Shown here: piece by piece, positions 16,202 through 24,527 of the stretch
Numbering within the stretch: position 1 is the stretch's first letter
How the letters are laid out: every line of letters starts with the position of its first letter
Assembly: GCA_934230115.1 (NCBI GenBank)
Contig: CAKQEI010000031.1
Span: 1 to 28,459 of the forward strand
Length of the DNA: 28,459 bases
Origin: an uncultured Prevotella sp.
GTDB lineage: Bacteria; Bacteroidota; Bacteroidia; Bacteroidales; Bacteroidaceae
Reading direction: 5' to 3'
Program-made: the position numbers and the translations under genes
The notes under the pieces: generated by a model
The model's input: the letters and a program-made list of their open reading frames with translations, nothing else
Told to the model about the DNA's origin: nothing
Database searches by the model: none

Positions 16202-17698
16202 TTACTTCTGATCCACCACTTCTACAATCGGGTTTCCAGTAGAAGCGTCAGGAGTCTGAATATGTAGCATAGAGCAAACAGTCGGGGCCGTGTCAACCAT
16301 GAATGTTGGCTTGTTGGTCTTGCCCGGCTTGATGTGCCAGCCCATGAACACGAGAGGGATGTGAGTGTCGGCATGGTTCCAAGCGCCGTGGGTAGAACCG
16401 TAGAAGTCCTTGCCTACATTCCAGTCGAAATAGTTGGCCTTAGCCATTACATAAATCTCGCCGGTGCGTCCGTGGAAATATCCATTCACAACACGCTCGC
16501 GCAGCCATTGTGGAATAGGAGCTGTTGCAGCCTTCTCACATTCAAAGGCAGCTATGACGTTGGAGTCCTTCTGAATCTCGTCGACGACGGCAGCCTTCAC
16601 CTTGCTCTCGCAGAGATTGTTGTTGGCGATAAGCTCGTGATTGATGTAGAGGCTGAAGCCGATGGCATCCTTTACGTACTTGCCCTCAACGCCAAACTTA
16701 GCCGAAAGCGCCTCGTTCACCTTCTTCACAGCAGCACCCTTGTCCCATGAGCCGCCAGGCAACTTATGCTCACGCATAGAATTGGGGTTGTGTGTTCCGC
16801 CGTGGTCGGCTGTGAGGAAGAGCAGATAATTGCCCTTGCCCACCTGCTGGTCGAGCGCGTCGAAGAACTTCTTCATGTCGCGGTCGAGCGTCAAGAACAC
16901 TTCCTCATTCTCCTTGCCAGGCGAGAGCCATGTGCCAGTCTGATGTGAGATGGCGTCTGTAGGCGAGATGCTCACGCAGAGCATGTCGGTAGTACCGTTC
17001 TGTCCGAGATTCTCAGCCTTGAGGATAGTCTCGGCAATACCGAATGTGGCAGTCACGCCGTCGGCATGTGTCTTGGGGTCGTAGCCCTGCTTCATGCCCA
17101 GCTGCTTGTTAAACTTAACAACATAGTCGGGCAGCTTGTCCATATAGTAAGAGCTGGTGATGAATCCAGCCACCGACTTGTCGTACCAGAAAGCACCATT
17201 TGCAGCATGGCCTGCGGGCAGGATGGCAGCGCGGTCCTTTATGGCAACACCATACACCTTGGCCTTGAAGTCGGTGGCAGCGCGTAGCATGTCGCCGATA
17301 GTAGTGCTGAGCATGTTGCATGGCGACATATTGCCAGCTTTCGACTTTGTGCCAACACCCTTCACGTTAGGGTCGTCGCAGCAATAGATGCGCTTGCCGT
17401 TGAGGTAGAAGTCGTTTGCGGCGATGCCGTTGGTGGCAGGCCCCGCACCAGTATAGATGCTTGCATGGCCCACGCCTGTGACAGTAGGCACATAGTTGAG
17501 CATCTGGTTCTCGCAAGAGAAACCCTCGCTCAGAAGTCGCTTCATGCCGCCCTCACCATACTTGTCGTAGTAGTAATACAGATAGTCCCAGCGCATCTGG
17601 TCGACCACAAGGCCCACAACGAGCTTCGGACGTTCAATCTGTGCCGATGCCATAATTGCCACACAGCACATCAATACTGAAAGAATAATTTTCTTCAT
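16202..17698 (-). CDS. PafA-type alkaline phosphatase
   Basis: A 498-residue exported phosphatase with a signal peptide (1-19, ending ASA). It matches the phosphate-insensitive PafA enzymes of Bacteroidetes. Seen residues are VDQMRWDY with metal ligand Asp33, YVPTVTGVGH with nucleophile Thr72, ANDFY with Asn95, IKDRAAI with Lys154 and Arg156, SPTDAISHQ with Asp248/His252, TADHGG with Asp298/His299, and ADTHIPLVF with His446. The Lys/Arg pair marks phosphate-monoester specificity in PafA, as opposed to the related phosphodiesterases. It would release phosphate from organic esters in the periplasm, and PafA enzymes are known for working at high phosphate. A minus-strand TACCTTTG box at 17753-17746 is its likely -7 element. 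It is monocistronic, convergent with the eptA-like gene. Confidence 0.92.
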   Translation of the reverse strand: MKKIILSVLMCCVAIMASAQIERPKLVVGLVVDQMRWDYLYYYYDKYGEGGMKRLLSEGFSCENQMLNYVPTVTGVGHASIYTGAGPATNGIAANDFYLNGKRIYCCDDPNVKGVGTKSKAGNMSPCNMLSTTIGDMLRAATDFKAKVYGVAIKDRAAILPAGHAANGAFWYDKSVAGFITSSYYMDKLPDYVVKFNKQLGMKQGYDPKTHADGVTATFGIAETILKAENLGQNGTTDMLCVSISPTDAISHQTGTWLSPGKENEEVFLTLDRDMKKFFDALDQQVGKGNYLLFLTADHGGTHNPNSMREHKLPGGSWDKGAAVKKVNEALSAKFGVEGKYVKDAIGFSLYINHELIANNNLCESKVKAAVVDEIQKDSNVIAAFECEKAATAPIPQWLRERVVNGYFHGRTGEIYVMAKANYFDWNVGKDFYGSTHGAWNHADTHIPLVFMGWHIKPGKTNKPTFMVDTAPTVCSMLHIQTPDASTGNPIVEVVDQK

Positions 17699-17745
17699 TC
17701 CGTAGAAATTTTTTTATTTAGATTGTTGAAATGTTTGTTTCAACG

Positions 17746-17753
17746 CAAAGGTA
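17746..17753 (-). promoter_or_regulatory. -7 box of the pafA-like gene
   Basis: TACCTTTG on the minus strand is a perfect TAnnTTTG element 48 bp before the start codon. No -33 TTTG is found at normal spacing. Confidence 0.55.
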
Positions 17754-17804
17754 GCAATAAAAATCCGCCATGACCCCCAAAACTACAAAAAACAAGCCTT
17801 TTTC

Positions 17805-17835
17805 TTTGGCATTTCATAAAAATGTCGTACTTTTG
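17805..17835 (+). promoter_or_regulatory. Bacteroidetes-type promoter of the WG-repeat/ribD operon
   Basis: TTTG (17805-17808) and TACTTTTG (17828-17835) are separated by exactly 19 bp. The start site near 17842 lies downstream of the ATG at 17822, which excludes that codon as a start from this promoter. Confidence 0.82.
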
Positions 17836-17869
17836 GCACATAAAGAACACTAAAAACCAAGATATCGCT

Positions 17870-18529
17870 ATGGAAAAAAAGATAACACAAGAGAATTTCG
17901 AGGATACTTACGTCGACAGTATCGAGTTGGAACGCATCGACAAATTCGTATGCGACGAAATGGCGCGGCAGATACACCGCTACATCAAGGCTATGAAAGG
18001 CTCTAAGGCTATCATGCTGAAGTTTGAGGAGCAGCTTGCCACACTCTCCATCCCGGAGAAGGAGAAGGCGATAGCACGCTACATCGACCTCAACCGCAAG
18101 GTGTTGTCGGGACTCGACTTCAAGATTGTTCTCGCCAGAGCCATGGCAAACTATTGCGACACGTTTGCCTATCTTATTGAGCTTGTGAACAACAAGCGCA
18201 AGATGGTGTTTTATCTCAACCGCATACGCGAGAAATACGAGCAGTATCACGAGGTGTTTGAGGACAACGGTAAGTTTGGCATCAAGGACCATCAGGGCAA
18301 CACGCTCATTCCTGCTCATTATGACTTCCTGCGTACACCTTATGTATATGTCGACGACCTGCGCACGCTGCCCGTAATAGCTCAGCGCGACGGCAAGATG
18401 GGACTTATCCTGCCCGACGGCAAAGAGACTGTTGTCGCCGACTTTGTGTATGACGACATCTCATTGCGCGACGAGCCTCCGTATTTCGAGGCTTGGAGTA
18501 ATGGTGAGGCAACATTGATAGAGGCATAA
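17870..18529 (+). CDS. WG-repeat protein of unknown function
   Basis: A 219-residue cytoplasmic protein with no signal peptide or membrane segment. I start it at 17870 (MEKKITQENFEDTY) because the in-frame ATG at 17822 lies inside the promoter. The first two thirds are charged and predicted helical, with a segment ATLSIPEKEKAIARYIDLNR and a possible coiled coil around NNKRKMVFYLNRIREKYEQY. The last third resembles WG (KWG) beta repeats: NGKFGIKDHQGNTLIPAHYD and DGKMGLILPDGKETVVADF, each followed by a YDxI/L-type end. WG repeats usually act as binding surfaces and give no enzymatic clue. Its stop codon is immediately followed by the ribD start, so the two are co-translated or tightly coupled. 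The function is unknown. Confidence 0.75.
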   Translation: MEKKITQENFEDTYVDSIELERIDKFVCDEMARQIHRYIKAMKGSKAIMLKFEEQLATLSIPEKEKAIARYIDLNRKVLSGLDFKIVLARAMANYCDTFAYLIELVNNKRKMVFYLNRIREKYEQYHEVFEDNGKFGIKDHQGNTLIPAHYDFLRTPYVYVDDLRTLPVIAQRDGKMGLILPDGKETVVADFVYDDISLRDEPPYFEAWSNGEATLIEA

Positions 18530-19504
18530 ATGATGATGAACGAAGAATCGAGAGACGAACAATACATGCGCCGTTGCCTGCAACTGGCACGCAACGGCAT
18601 GCAAAACGCCAAGCCCAACCCCATGGTGGGAGCCGTGATTGTGGCTGCCGACGGAAGGATAATAGGCGAGGGCTATCATGTGCGTTGTGGAGAGGGACAT
18701 GCCGAGGTGAACGCTTTCGCGTCGGTACGCCCTGAGGACGAGCCGTTGCTTTCGGAAGCCACGATATACGTGAGCCTTGAGCCTTGCTCCCACTATGGCA
18801 AGACTCCGCCTTGTGCCGACCTTATCGTGAGCAAGGGTGTGAAGCGTTGTGTGGTGGGATGTGTCGACCCATTTGCCAAGGTGCAGGGTAGGGGAATACA
18901 GAAGTTGCGCGATGCTGGCATAGAGGTGACGGTGGGAGTGCTTGAGGCGGAATGCCGCCAAATAAACAAGCGATTCATCACCTACAACGAGCATCGCCGT
19001 CCTTACATAATTTTGAAGTGGGCGGAGACAGCCAACCACTTCATCGACAACCACGGCAAGGCTATCGCCATATCCACTCCGTTCACAAAGATGCTGTCGC
19101 ACAAGTTGCGTGCTGAGAACGACGCTATTCTTGTGGGCAGAACAACCGACGAGCGCGAGCATCCACAGCTCAATACGCGCGATTGGTCGGGACGCTCGCC
19201 GCGTAGAATAGTAATCGACTCGCACAATCCTGCGTTCGAGGGCTTGGACTTCAGCCTGCCAGTATTGCCGCAGATAATGGATTGGCTCTACAAAGAGCGT
19301 TGCCAGTCGCTGATTGTGGAGGGTGGACTTGCCACGCTACAGTCGTTCTTGGATGCCGGTTTATGGGATGAGATACGCGTAGAGACTGCCCCAATGACCG
19401 TAACCGATGGCACACGCGCTCCCGAATTGCCTTCGGGCATAAAGCTTGTAAGCCAAAAGGATTATGACGGGAATGTGATTAGAACGTATTGTTCGGGAAT
19501 TTAG
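18530..19504 (+). CDS. ribD: Bifunctional riboflavin deaminase/reductase RibD
   Basis: A 324-residue enzyme for two steps of riboflavin synthesis: deamination of the diaminopyrimidine product of GTP cyclohydrolase II, then NADPH reduction of the ribosyl side chain. The N-terminal deaminase domain (1-145) has the zinc site HAEV (His57, with Glu59 as the catalytic residue) and PCSHYGKTPPC (Cys86, Cys95). The C-terminal reductase domain (157-324) contains ILKWAETANHFID, AILVGRTT and SLIVEGGLATLQSF. It is somewhat shorter than many RibD proteins, but no motif I looked for is missing. Three consecutive ATG codons (18530, 18533, 18536) are possible starts, the first abutting the stop of the WG-repeat gene. 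No FMN riboswitch is seen: transcription comes from the promoter of the upstream gene. Confidence 0.94.
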   Translation: MMMNEESRDEQYMRRCLQLARNGMQNAKPNPMVGAVIVAADGRIIGEGYHVRCGEGHAEVNAFASVRPEDEPLLSEATIYVSLEPCSHYGKTPPCADLIVSKGVKRCVVGCVDPFAKVQGRGIQKLRDAGIEVTVGVLEAECRQINKRFITYNEHRRPYIILKWAETANHFIDNHGKAIAISTPFTKMLSHKLRAENDAILVGRTTDEREHPQLNTRDWSGRSPRRIVIDSHNPAFEGLDFSLPVLPQIMDWLYKERCQSLIVEGGLATLQSFLDAGLWDEIRVETAPMTVTDGTRAPELPSGIKLVSQKDYDGNVIRTYCSGI

Positions 19505-19576
19505 AGTGCAAAGACACTTTGACACCATGTCATTTAGGACACATCCGTGTGTTTCTATCTCACGACTAAAAATGCG

Positions 19577-19614
19577 TTTCCTCGGGTAGAAAATTTTGTT
19601 CCCTCCCGAGGAAA
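19577..19614 (-). terminator. Terminator of the DUF2851 gene
   Basis: A 10-bp stem (TTTCCTCGGG at 19577-19586 with CCCGAGGAAA at 19605-19614) lies 31 bp beyond the stop of the minus-strand gene. On that strand it runs into CGCATTTTTAG. It may also slow transcription from ribD, but no plus-strand T-tract is present. Confidence 0.7.
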
Positions 19615-19644
19615 CAAAAATGTTGCCTGCCGAGAGAGTTAATT

Positions 19645-20946
19645 TCACTCCTCTTTTTTCTTCATACTGAAATATCCGAATCTGCATCGCAGGCAATCCC
19701 TGCGCTCGCAATAGCGTGTGTGCAGCTGAATGAGAGCTTGAGTGTCGGCAGCATTGTCGGCTTTTATTCCGCATTCTTGCCACAGACGTATATGTGTGTT
19801 GTCCTCAGGCGGCAAGGCTTCGAGCATTTCTGCGGCACGTGCTATCAGCATCTCGTCCTGCCGGTGGCAACCGTAAGCGTGGAGTATGGGCACAACGGCA
19901 TTTACCACGAGAATGTCGATGGATGAGGCTGACAGACGCTTGGCATTCTCGCGGCTCTCATTGCCAAAGGTGTAGTGGGTGCGCCAGTATTCGCTCACTT
20001 CTGTCTTCAAGGCTTCGCGAATGTCGTTGAGCGTTTTGCATGTGGTTATGCGGCTCAGTTCGGCGCGGCGTGAGCAATACAGTTGAGCGAGTTGCGACAG
20101 TCGGATATATGGGAAATTCTGCGGACGCAGACGCAGGAAACGCCATGTTTGCCGAGGCATAGCCGTTAGCGAGAATTTGTGGGAGAGATAGTTCCACTCT
20201 TGTTTCAGTTTCATGAAATAAGGATCGGCTGTGGCAGCCGTGCGTTGTCGGTCGTTCATGGCTTCGGTGTCGAGAAGTCCGGCTGAGCCAATAAATAAGG
20301 CCTCCACTTGGAAAGGGTCGTCGCGATGGTGGGCCACCTGCATCAGCTGCAACTGTGCCGCCCATTGCTCAAACGCCTCGCTGTTGACTCCGAAGCCGAA
20401 GCTGCGGGCTATCGTGGCAAAGAAAGCCTGTTCCCATGAGCCACCCGCCGCCTTGACGCGTTGCTCTATAGCCTTGCATTTGTCGGCAAGCCTTTCGGCA
20501 CCAAGCGCACTCATCCAAGCGTGTATGGTGATGCCTGGCAGCTGCATTACAGTATCACGGCATGGAGGATAGCGGTCGGCTGCAAGCAGACGTCGGTAGT
20601 TCTGCATAACAAACGTCGGTACGTGCAGTTCCATCTGTGGCGGACGCGAGCCATCGGCAGTCACAACATCGGCATCAATAACCTGGGCCACATGCAGCAC
20701 AACATTATTATATGCAGGGTCGCTGTCGTGAGAGTGCATAAACCAGTCGGCCGACCGTTCGTGTATCTCCACATTGCCCACCCACATGGTGTCGCCAATG
20801 CGTAGTTTGGCGTTGAAGAAATCGGGTCCGGCATGGCTGTTGTGCAGTCCAGGGTCGATTACTTCCACAGGCTGTCCGTCGGTGGTGCGTAGCTCTTGGA
20901 GCGGAAGGATGCGATGCTTCCATATGTAGTGGAGTAGTTGTTCCAT
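19645..20946 (-). CDS. DUF2851 family protein
   Basis: A 433-residue protein of a family conserved in Bacteroidetes and of unknown function. Recognisable family segments are MEQLLHYIWKHRILP at the start, VIDPGLHNSHAGPDFFNAKL and VGNVEIHERSADWFMHSHD in the first 90 residues, SFGFGVNSEAFEQWA in the middle and the C-terminal CERRDCLRCRFGYF. The N-terminal part, with GPDFFNAK and the E-x-H pattern of VEIH, has the look of a nuclease-like or metal-binding site, but I would not call an activity. The cysteines near the C-terminus (CxxC) may bind metal. It is a single gene with its own promoter and terminator. Confidence 0.88.
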   Translation of the reverse strand: MEQLLHYIWKHRILPLQELRTTDGQPVEVIDPGLHNSHAGPDFFNAKLRIGDTMWVGNVEIHERSADWFMHSHDSDPAYNNVVLHVAQVIDADVVTADGSRPPQMELHVPTFVMQNYRRLLAADRYPPCRDTVMQLPGITIHAWMSALGAERLADKCKAIEQRVKAAGGSWEQAFFATIARSFGFGVNSEAFEQWAAQLQLMQVAHHRDDPFQVEALFIGSAGLLDTEAMNDRQRTAATADPYFMKLKQEWNYLSHKFSLTAMPRQTWRFLRLRPQNFPYIRLSQLAQLYCSRRAELSRITTCKTLNDIREALKTEVSEYWRTHYTFGNESRENAKRLSASSIDILVVNAVVPILHAYGCHRQDEMLIARAAEMLEALPPEDNTHIRLWQECGIKADNAADTQALIQLHTRYCERRDCLRCRFGYFSMKKKEE

Positions 20947-21002
20947 AAGGTTTGTGTGGGTTAGTGTAACGGCAAGTGGGTTGCCGCGTCTTTAGTCTAC
21001 GG

Positions 21003-21034
21003 CAAAGTTACGAAATTTATTGGTTGTGAACAAA
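21003..21034 (-). promoter_or_regulatory. Bacteroidetes-type promoter of the DUF2851 gene
   Basis: On the minus strand TTTG (21034-21031) and TAACTTTG (21010-21003) are separated by 20 bp. The start site is expected near 20996, a leader of about 50 nt that contains a small GGCAA/TTGCC hairpin. Confidence 0.75.
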
Positions 21035-21109
21035 TTGCTAAAGAATTATTGCAAGAAAAATAATTCGTAAATTTTTTCTTATAAAACAACCTTTTTGAAA
21101 GTTTATTTG

Positions 21110-21117
21110 TACTTTTG
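21110..21117 (+). promoter_or_regulatory. -7 box of the DUF3472/discoidin gene
   Basis: TACTTTTG matches TAnnTTTG. No -33 TTTG lies at 19-21 bp; TTTG at 21094-21097 is too close. A start near 21124 supports translation from the ATG at 21157. Confidence 0.55.
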
Positions 21118-21156
21118 CTCCCTAACTATAAAACCAATTTACTAAAAAACACTATT

Positions 21157-23244
21157 ATGATTTGTTTAAAGAAATCCATGCTTGGTGCAGCCATTGCACT
21201 ATTTGCAATGAACACACAAGCTGCAAACGTCGAGACAGAGTTGTCGGCTGCTCACGGCTATGTAGAAACCCTTGACGGAAAGGTAGGGGCAACCGGAATC
21301 AGTATTCCTGGCGAAGACCGCGACGCCAACGGACATCCCATGAACAACCGAAGCCTCACGTCATGGACTAATGCCAATGCCTGCGCAGTATATTACTTCC
21401 ATCATGCCATCAGTACTGCTACCAACGCCATCAAGCTGAATGTGAAGACGGGCGCAACCGTAAAGTTCCGACTGACCATCACTAATCCCAACTCGCCCGC
21501 AACCAACGTTATGCAGAAGGAATTCTCGGTGATTGGTACTGGCAAGGATATGGATGTAACCATTGGCGACGCCACATTCAAGCGTCCGGCTTACTACCGC
21601 TACCGTCTGGAATGCCTTTCGGGCAACGACAACATCAACAGCATACGAAGCTTCAAGTTCAATTCCTCGTCGTCGGAGGCCCCTTATGCAGCCAACTATC
21701 TATCGTCACCCTCTGTGCATCTCACCTCATGGGCGTCTAACGATGCTGCCGCTCCCAAGGGCGACGCTTACGACTGGTGCTTCATGGAGATAATGCTGCC
21801 CGAGGAGTCGGATATAGTTGGCACCTACGCCATGTCGCTTGGTGTGCTCAACGGATATATGGGCATACAGATGAACGGTTATACCGACGATGGACAGCCA
21901 CGCCATGATGTACTCTTCTCGATGTGGGATGACGGCTCAACCGATGAGGACCCCGATCTGCCCGAATATCTGCGTGCAGGAGCCATAGACTGGGATGCGC
22001 TCACCACGGTCAACCGTTTCGGCAATGAGGGAACCGGTGTGCAGACCTATCGCAAGGGCCCTTACTGGACACCAGGAATATATGTGCAGTTCATCACCAA
22101 CTGCCGTCCAGAGACAACATCCTATACAACAAAGGTGGGTGGACAGACTGTGGTGCACGAGCAGCACAACATGCTTGTGTCGGCATGGTTTAATGCGCTC
22201 GACGGCAAGGGTTGGCAGTATATGGCTACTGTGCGCAAACGCAACTCGTCGGAACACTTCAGCTCGTGGTATTCATTCCTCGAAAACTATAATGCTGCCA
22301 CTGGTCAGGCCAACCGCGTGGCTTATTACCGCAACGGCTATGCCCGCTCGCGCTACGACGGCAAGTGGTACAACTGCAACAGCATAGGCTTTGGCAATAC
22401 CGACGGAGGTAGCGAAGTGGGTGCGAGAAGCGACTTCGGACAGGGCGCGACTGAGAATCCAGCCGACCGCACATTCTTCATGCAGACTGGTGGCTACACA
22501 TCTACCAATAAGACTGGACGCAGCGTAAAGCTTGCCACGGACAACACACCCGTAGACACCATCAATCTTACTCCGCTCAACGACCGTGTGATTGCTGCCA
22601 TTGCCAACGAGGAGAAGCGTGCCGAGCAGGACAGACTCTTCACGGAGAATCTGTTCAACAAGACTGGTTGGCAAGCTGTAGACTGCTCATCGGAAGAGAC
22701 TGTGGGTGAAGGCTCCAACGGCCGTGCGCAGCAGATAGTGGATGGCGACGACAACACCTATTGGCATCCACAATGGTATAGTGCTACAGCCCAGCTGCCT
22801 CACTTCATTACTGTCGACATGCTTGAAGTGAAGAATGTGGGTGGATTCCTCATAAAGATGGGCGACAACTCCAACCGCTACATTAAGGCCTACGACATCT
22901 ATGGCTCTACCGACAATCTCAACTGGACATTGCTCAAGACCGACGACAACGCTCCGGCAAAGTCGTCGTTCCGCGTGATTCTTGACAAAGCGGCCGATAT
23001 AAGATATTTCAAGCTCCTTGTGCGTGAAACAAGAGCTAATGACGGTCCGTTTGTACGCATCTATGAGGTTGATGTTACTTCGGGAGCTGTTGCTGGCTCT
23101 GAGAGTGGAATCCTTCTTCCAAAGGTGGATGAAGGATTACTGCAGGGCGATGTAAAAGCCTATAATCTCGGTGGACAGAAGATAAACGGAGATACCAATG
23201 GCATAGTGATAAAGAATGGCAAGAAATATATGCAGAAGAAGTAA
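21157..23244 (+). CDS. Secreted DUF3472 protein with C-terminal discoidin (F5/8 type C) domain
   Basis: A 695-residue exported protein. The start at 21157 gives MICLKKSMLGAAIALFAM, a clear signal peptide ending near TQA; the in-frame TTG at 21115 lies in the promoter. The N-terminal 130 residues look like the DUF5077-type beta domain that usually precedes DUF3472. The DUF3472 core spans about 170-420 with MLGxx-like LGVLNGYMGIQMN, LFSMWDDGST, and FGNEGTGVQTY, then HNMLVSAWFNALDG and WYSFLENYN. A discoidin domain of carbohydrate-binding type covers about 505-650 (IVDGDDNTYWHPQW, PHFITVDM, YFKLLVRET). The last 30 residues (VKAYNLGGQKINGD and a lysine-rich end) resemble a short sorting tail. DUF3472 proteins are thought to act on polysaccharides or host glycans, but no reaction is established. 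It is monocistronic. Confidence 0.85.
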   Translation: MICLKKSMLGAAIALFAMNTQAANVETELSAAHGYVETLDGKVGATGISIPGEDRDANGHPMNNRSLTSWTNANACAVYYFHHAISTATNAIKLNVKTGATVKFRLTITNPNSPATNVMQKEFSVIGTGKDMDVTIGDATFKRPAYYRYRLECLSGNDNINSIRSFKFNSSSSEAPYAANYLSSPSVHLTSWASNDAAAPKGDAYDWCFMEIMLPEESDIVGTYAMSLGVLNGYMGIQMNGYTDDGQPRHDVLFSMWDDGSTDEDPDLPEYLRAGAIDWDALTTVNRFGNEGTGVQTYRKGPYWTPGIYVQFITNCRPETTSYTTKVGGQTVVHEQHNMLVSAWFNALDGKGWQYMATVRKRNSSEHFSSWYSFLENYNAATGQANRVAYYRNGYARSRYDGKWYNCNSIGFGNTDGGSEVGARSDFGQGATENPADRTFFMQTGGYTSTNKTGRSVKLATDNTPVDTINLTPLNDRVIAAIANEEKRAEQDRLFTENLFNKTGWQAVDCSSEETVGEGSNGRAQQIVDGDDNTYWHPQWYSATAQLPHFITVDMLEVKNVGGFLIKMGDNSNRYIKAYDIYGSTDNLNWTLLKTDDNAPAKSSFRVILDKAADIRYFKLLVRETRANDGPFVRIYEVDVTSGAVAGSESGILLPKVDEGLLQGDVKAYNLGGQKINGDTNGIVIKNGKKYMQKK

Positions 23245-23262
23245 TAAATATATGCAGAAGAA
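23224..23262 (+). repeat. 17-bp direct repeat spanning the stop codon
   Basis: AAATATATGCAGAAGAA occurs exactly at 23224-23240 and 23246-23262, once inside the end of the coding region and once just after the stop. It looks like a local duplication. Confidence 0.85.
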
Positions 23263-23271
23263 AGAATAAAA

Positions 23272-23319
23272 AAAGAATGTAGGATATATGGTTTTCATGC
23301 CATACATCCTACATTCTTT
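23272..23319. terminator. Bidirectional terminator between the DUF3472 gene and ruvB
   Basis: A 20-bp stem with one mismatch (arms 23272-23291 and 23300-23319, inner core AGGATATATGG with CCATACATCCT) has an 8-nt loop. It is flanked by A-rich sequence upstream and T-rich sequence downstream, so it suits both converging genes. Confidence 0.9.
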
Positions 23320-23428
23320 CTTTTTATTCTTGAACTTAAGTTATCGCGTTGTCTTAATAGTTCTCACAAGGCTCAGATAAAATATTAGTTAGATTTCTGC
23401 CTATGGGCAAAAATGTTTTTGCTTGCTC

Positions 23429-24463
23429 TCAATCGAACAGCGAAGGCTCCGTAGTGTTGAATCCCGTCATAGGCCGCCCGAGATGCTGATAGGCGAGCGG
23501 AGTGACCATGCGTCCGCGCTGTGTGCGCTTGATAAAACCCTCCATGATGAGATAAGGCTCGTAGACTTCCTCAACAGTACCCGTGTCCTCGCCAATGGCG
23601 GTGGCAATGGTGCTTACGCCTACTGGTCCGCCACGGAACTTGTCGATGATGGTGAGCAGAATTTTGTTGTCAATCTCGTCAAGTCCATATTGGTCGATGT
23701 TGAGAGCCGAGAGCGAGAGGCGTGCAATGTCGCGGTCGATGTGTCCGTTGCCTTTCACCTGGGCAAAGTCGCGCACACGCCGTAGCAGAGCATTGGCAAT
23801 ACGGGGCGTGCCTCGCGAGCGTCGCGCAATCTCTATGGCGGCATCGTCGTCGATAGGCACTCGCATAATCATGGCCGAACGCTTGATAATCTTCTGAAGC
23901 ATCTCTGGTCCGTAGTACTCCAAATGCAGGTTGATGCCGAAACGGGCTCGCAGAGGAGCCGTGAGGAGTCCGCTGCGTGTGGTGGCGCCCACAAGAGTGA
24001 AGGGATTGAGATCTATCTGTATCGAGCGTGCCGACGGACCTTTGTCGATCATGATGTCGATGCGGTAGTCCTCCATAGCCGAGTATAGATACTCCTCGAC
24101 AACGGGAGACAGGCGGTGGATCTCGTCGATGAAGAGCACGTCGCGCGGCTCAAGCGATGTGAGAATACCTGCAAGGTCGCCCGGCTTGTCGAGCACCGGT
24201 CCGCTTGTGATTTTAAAACCTACGCCAAGCTCATTGGCGATAATGTTGCTAAGAGTTGTTTTTCCCAGACCCGGAGGCCCGTGGAGCAGAGTGTGGTCGA
24301 GCGGTTCGCCGCGGTATTTGGCAGCCTCCACAAACACCTCAAGGTTGTCCACCACCTTTTGCTGTCCGCTGAAGTCGCCAAAGCGCAGCGGTCGCAGAGC
24401 GTTCTCAAAGTCTTTCTCGCCCTTGACCACCTGCTCCTGTCGTATGTCGAAATCTTCTTCCAT
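23429..24463 (-). CDS. ruvB: Holliday junction branch migration ATPase RuvB
   Basis: A 344-residue AAA+ motor that drives RuvA-bound Holliday junctions. Seen motifs are the Walker [11 protein letters not shown], Walker [10 protein letters not shown], sensor 1 VGATTRSG, the arginine-finger region APLRARFG and the C-terminal winged helix with [10 protein letters not shown] start it at 24463 ([10 protein letters not shown]), the N-terminus typical of Bacteroidetes RuvB; an upstream TTG in the same frame lies in the likely -7 box. That box, TAAATTTG (24486-24479), with CTTG 20 bp upstream (24510-24507), gives a very short leader. It follows the hip operon by 64 bp, so read-through is possible. 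Length and all motifs are normal. Confidence 0.97.
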   Translation of the reverse strand: MEEDFDIRQEQVVKGEKDFENALRPLRFGDFSGQQKVVDNLEVFVEAAKYRGEPLDHTLLHGPPGLGKTTLSNIIANELGVGFKITSGPVLDKPGDLAGILTSLEPRDVLFIDEIHRLSPVVEEYLYSAMEDYRIDIMIDKGPSARSIQIDLNPFTLVGATTRSGLLTAPLRARFGINLHLEYYGPEMLQKIIKRSAMIMRVPIDDDAAIEIARRSRGTPRIANALLRRVRDFAQVKGNGHIDRDIARLSLSALNIDQYGLDEIDNKILLTIIDKFRGGPVGVSTIATAIGEDTGTVEEVYEPYLIMEGFIKRTQRGRMVTPLAYQHLGRPMTGFNTTEPSLFD

Positions 24464-24478
24464 TTTTATGTTTTTCCG

Positions 24479-24510
24479 CAAATTTACAAGTTATTTCTGT
24501 AAAATGCAAG
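24479..24510 (-). promoter_or_regulatory. Candidate promoter of ruvB
   Basis: Minus-strand CTTG (24510-24507) and TAAATTTG (24486-24479) are 20 bp apart; three of four -33 bases and all -7 bases match the Bacteroidetes consensus. The start site would be within about 10 nt of the start codon. Confidence 0.55.
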
Positions 24511-24527
24511 TATGCTGGCGTGAAAAG

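Noticed and set aside
18461..19225. A 254-codon minus-strand open frame opposite ribD.
   Set aside because: RibD carries both zinc and reductase motifs on the plus strand; the antisense frame has no recognisable features.
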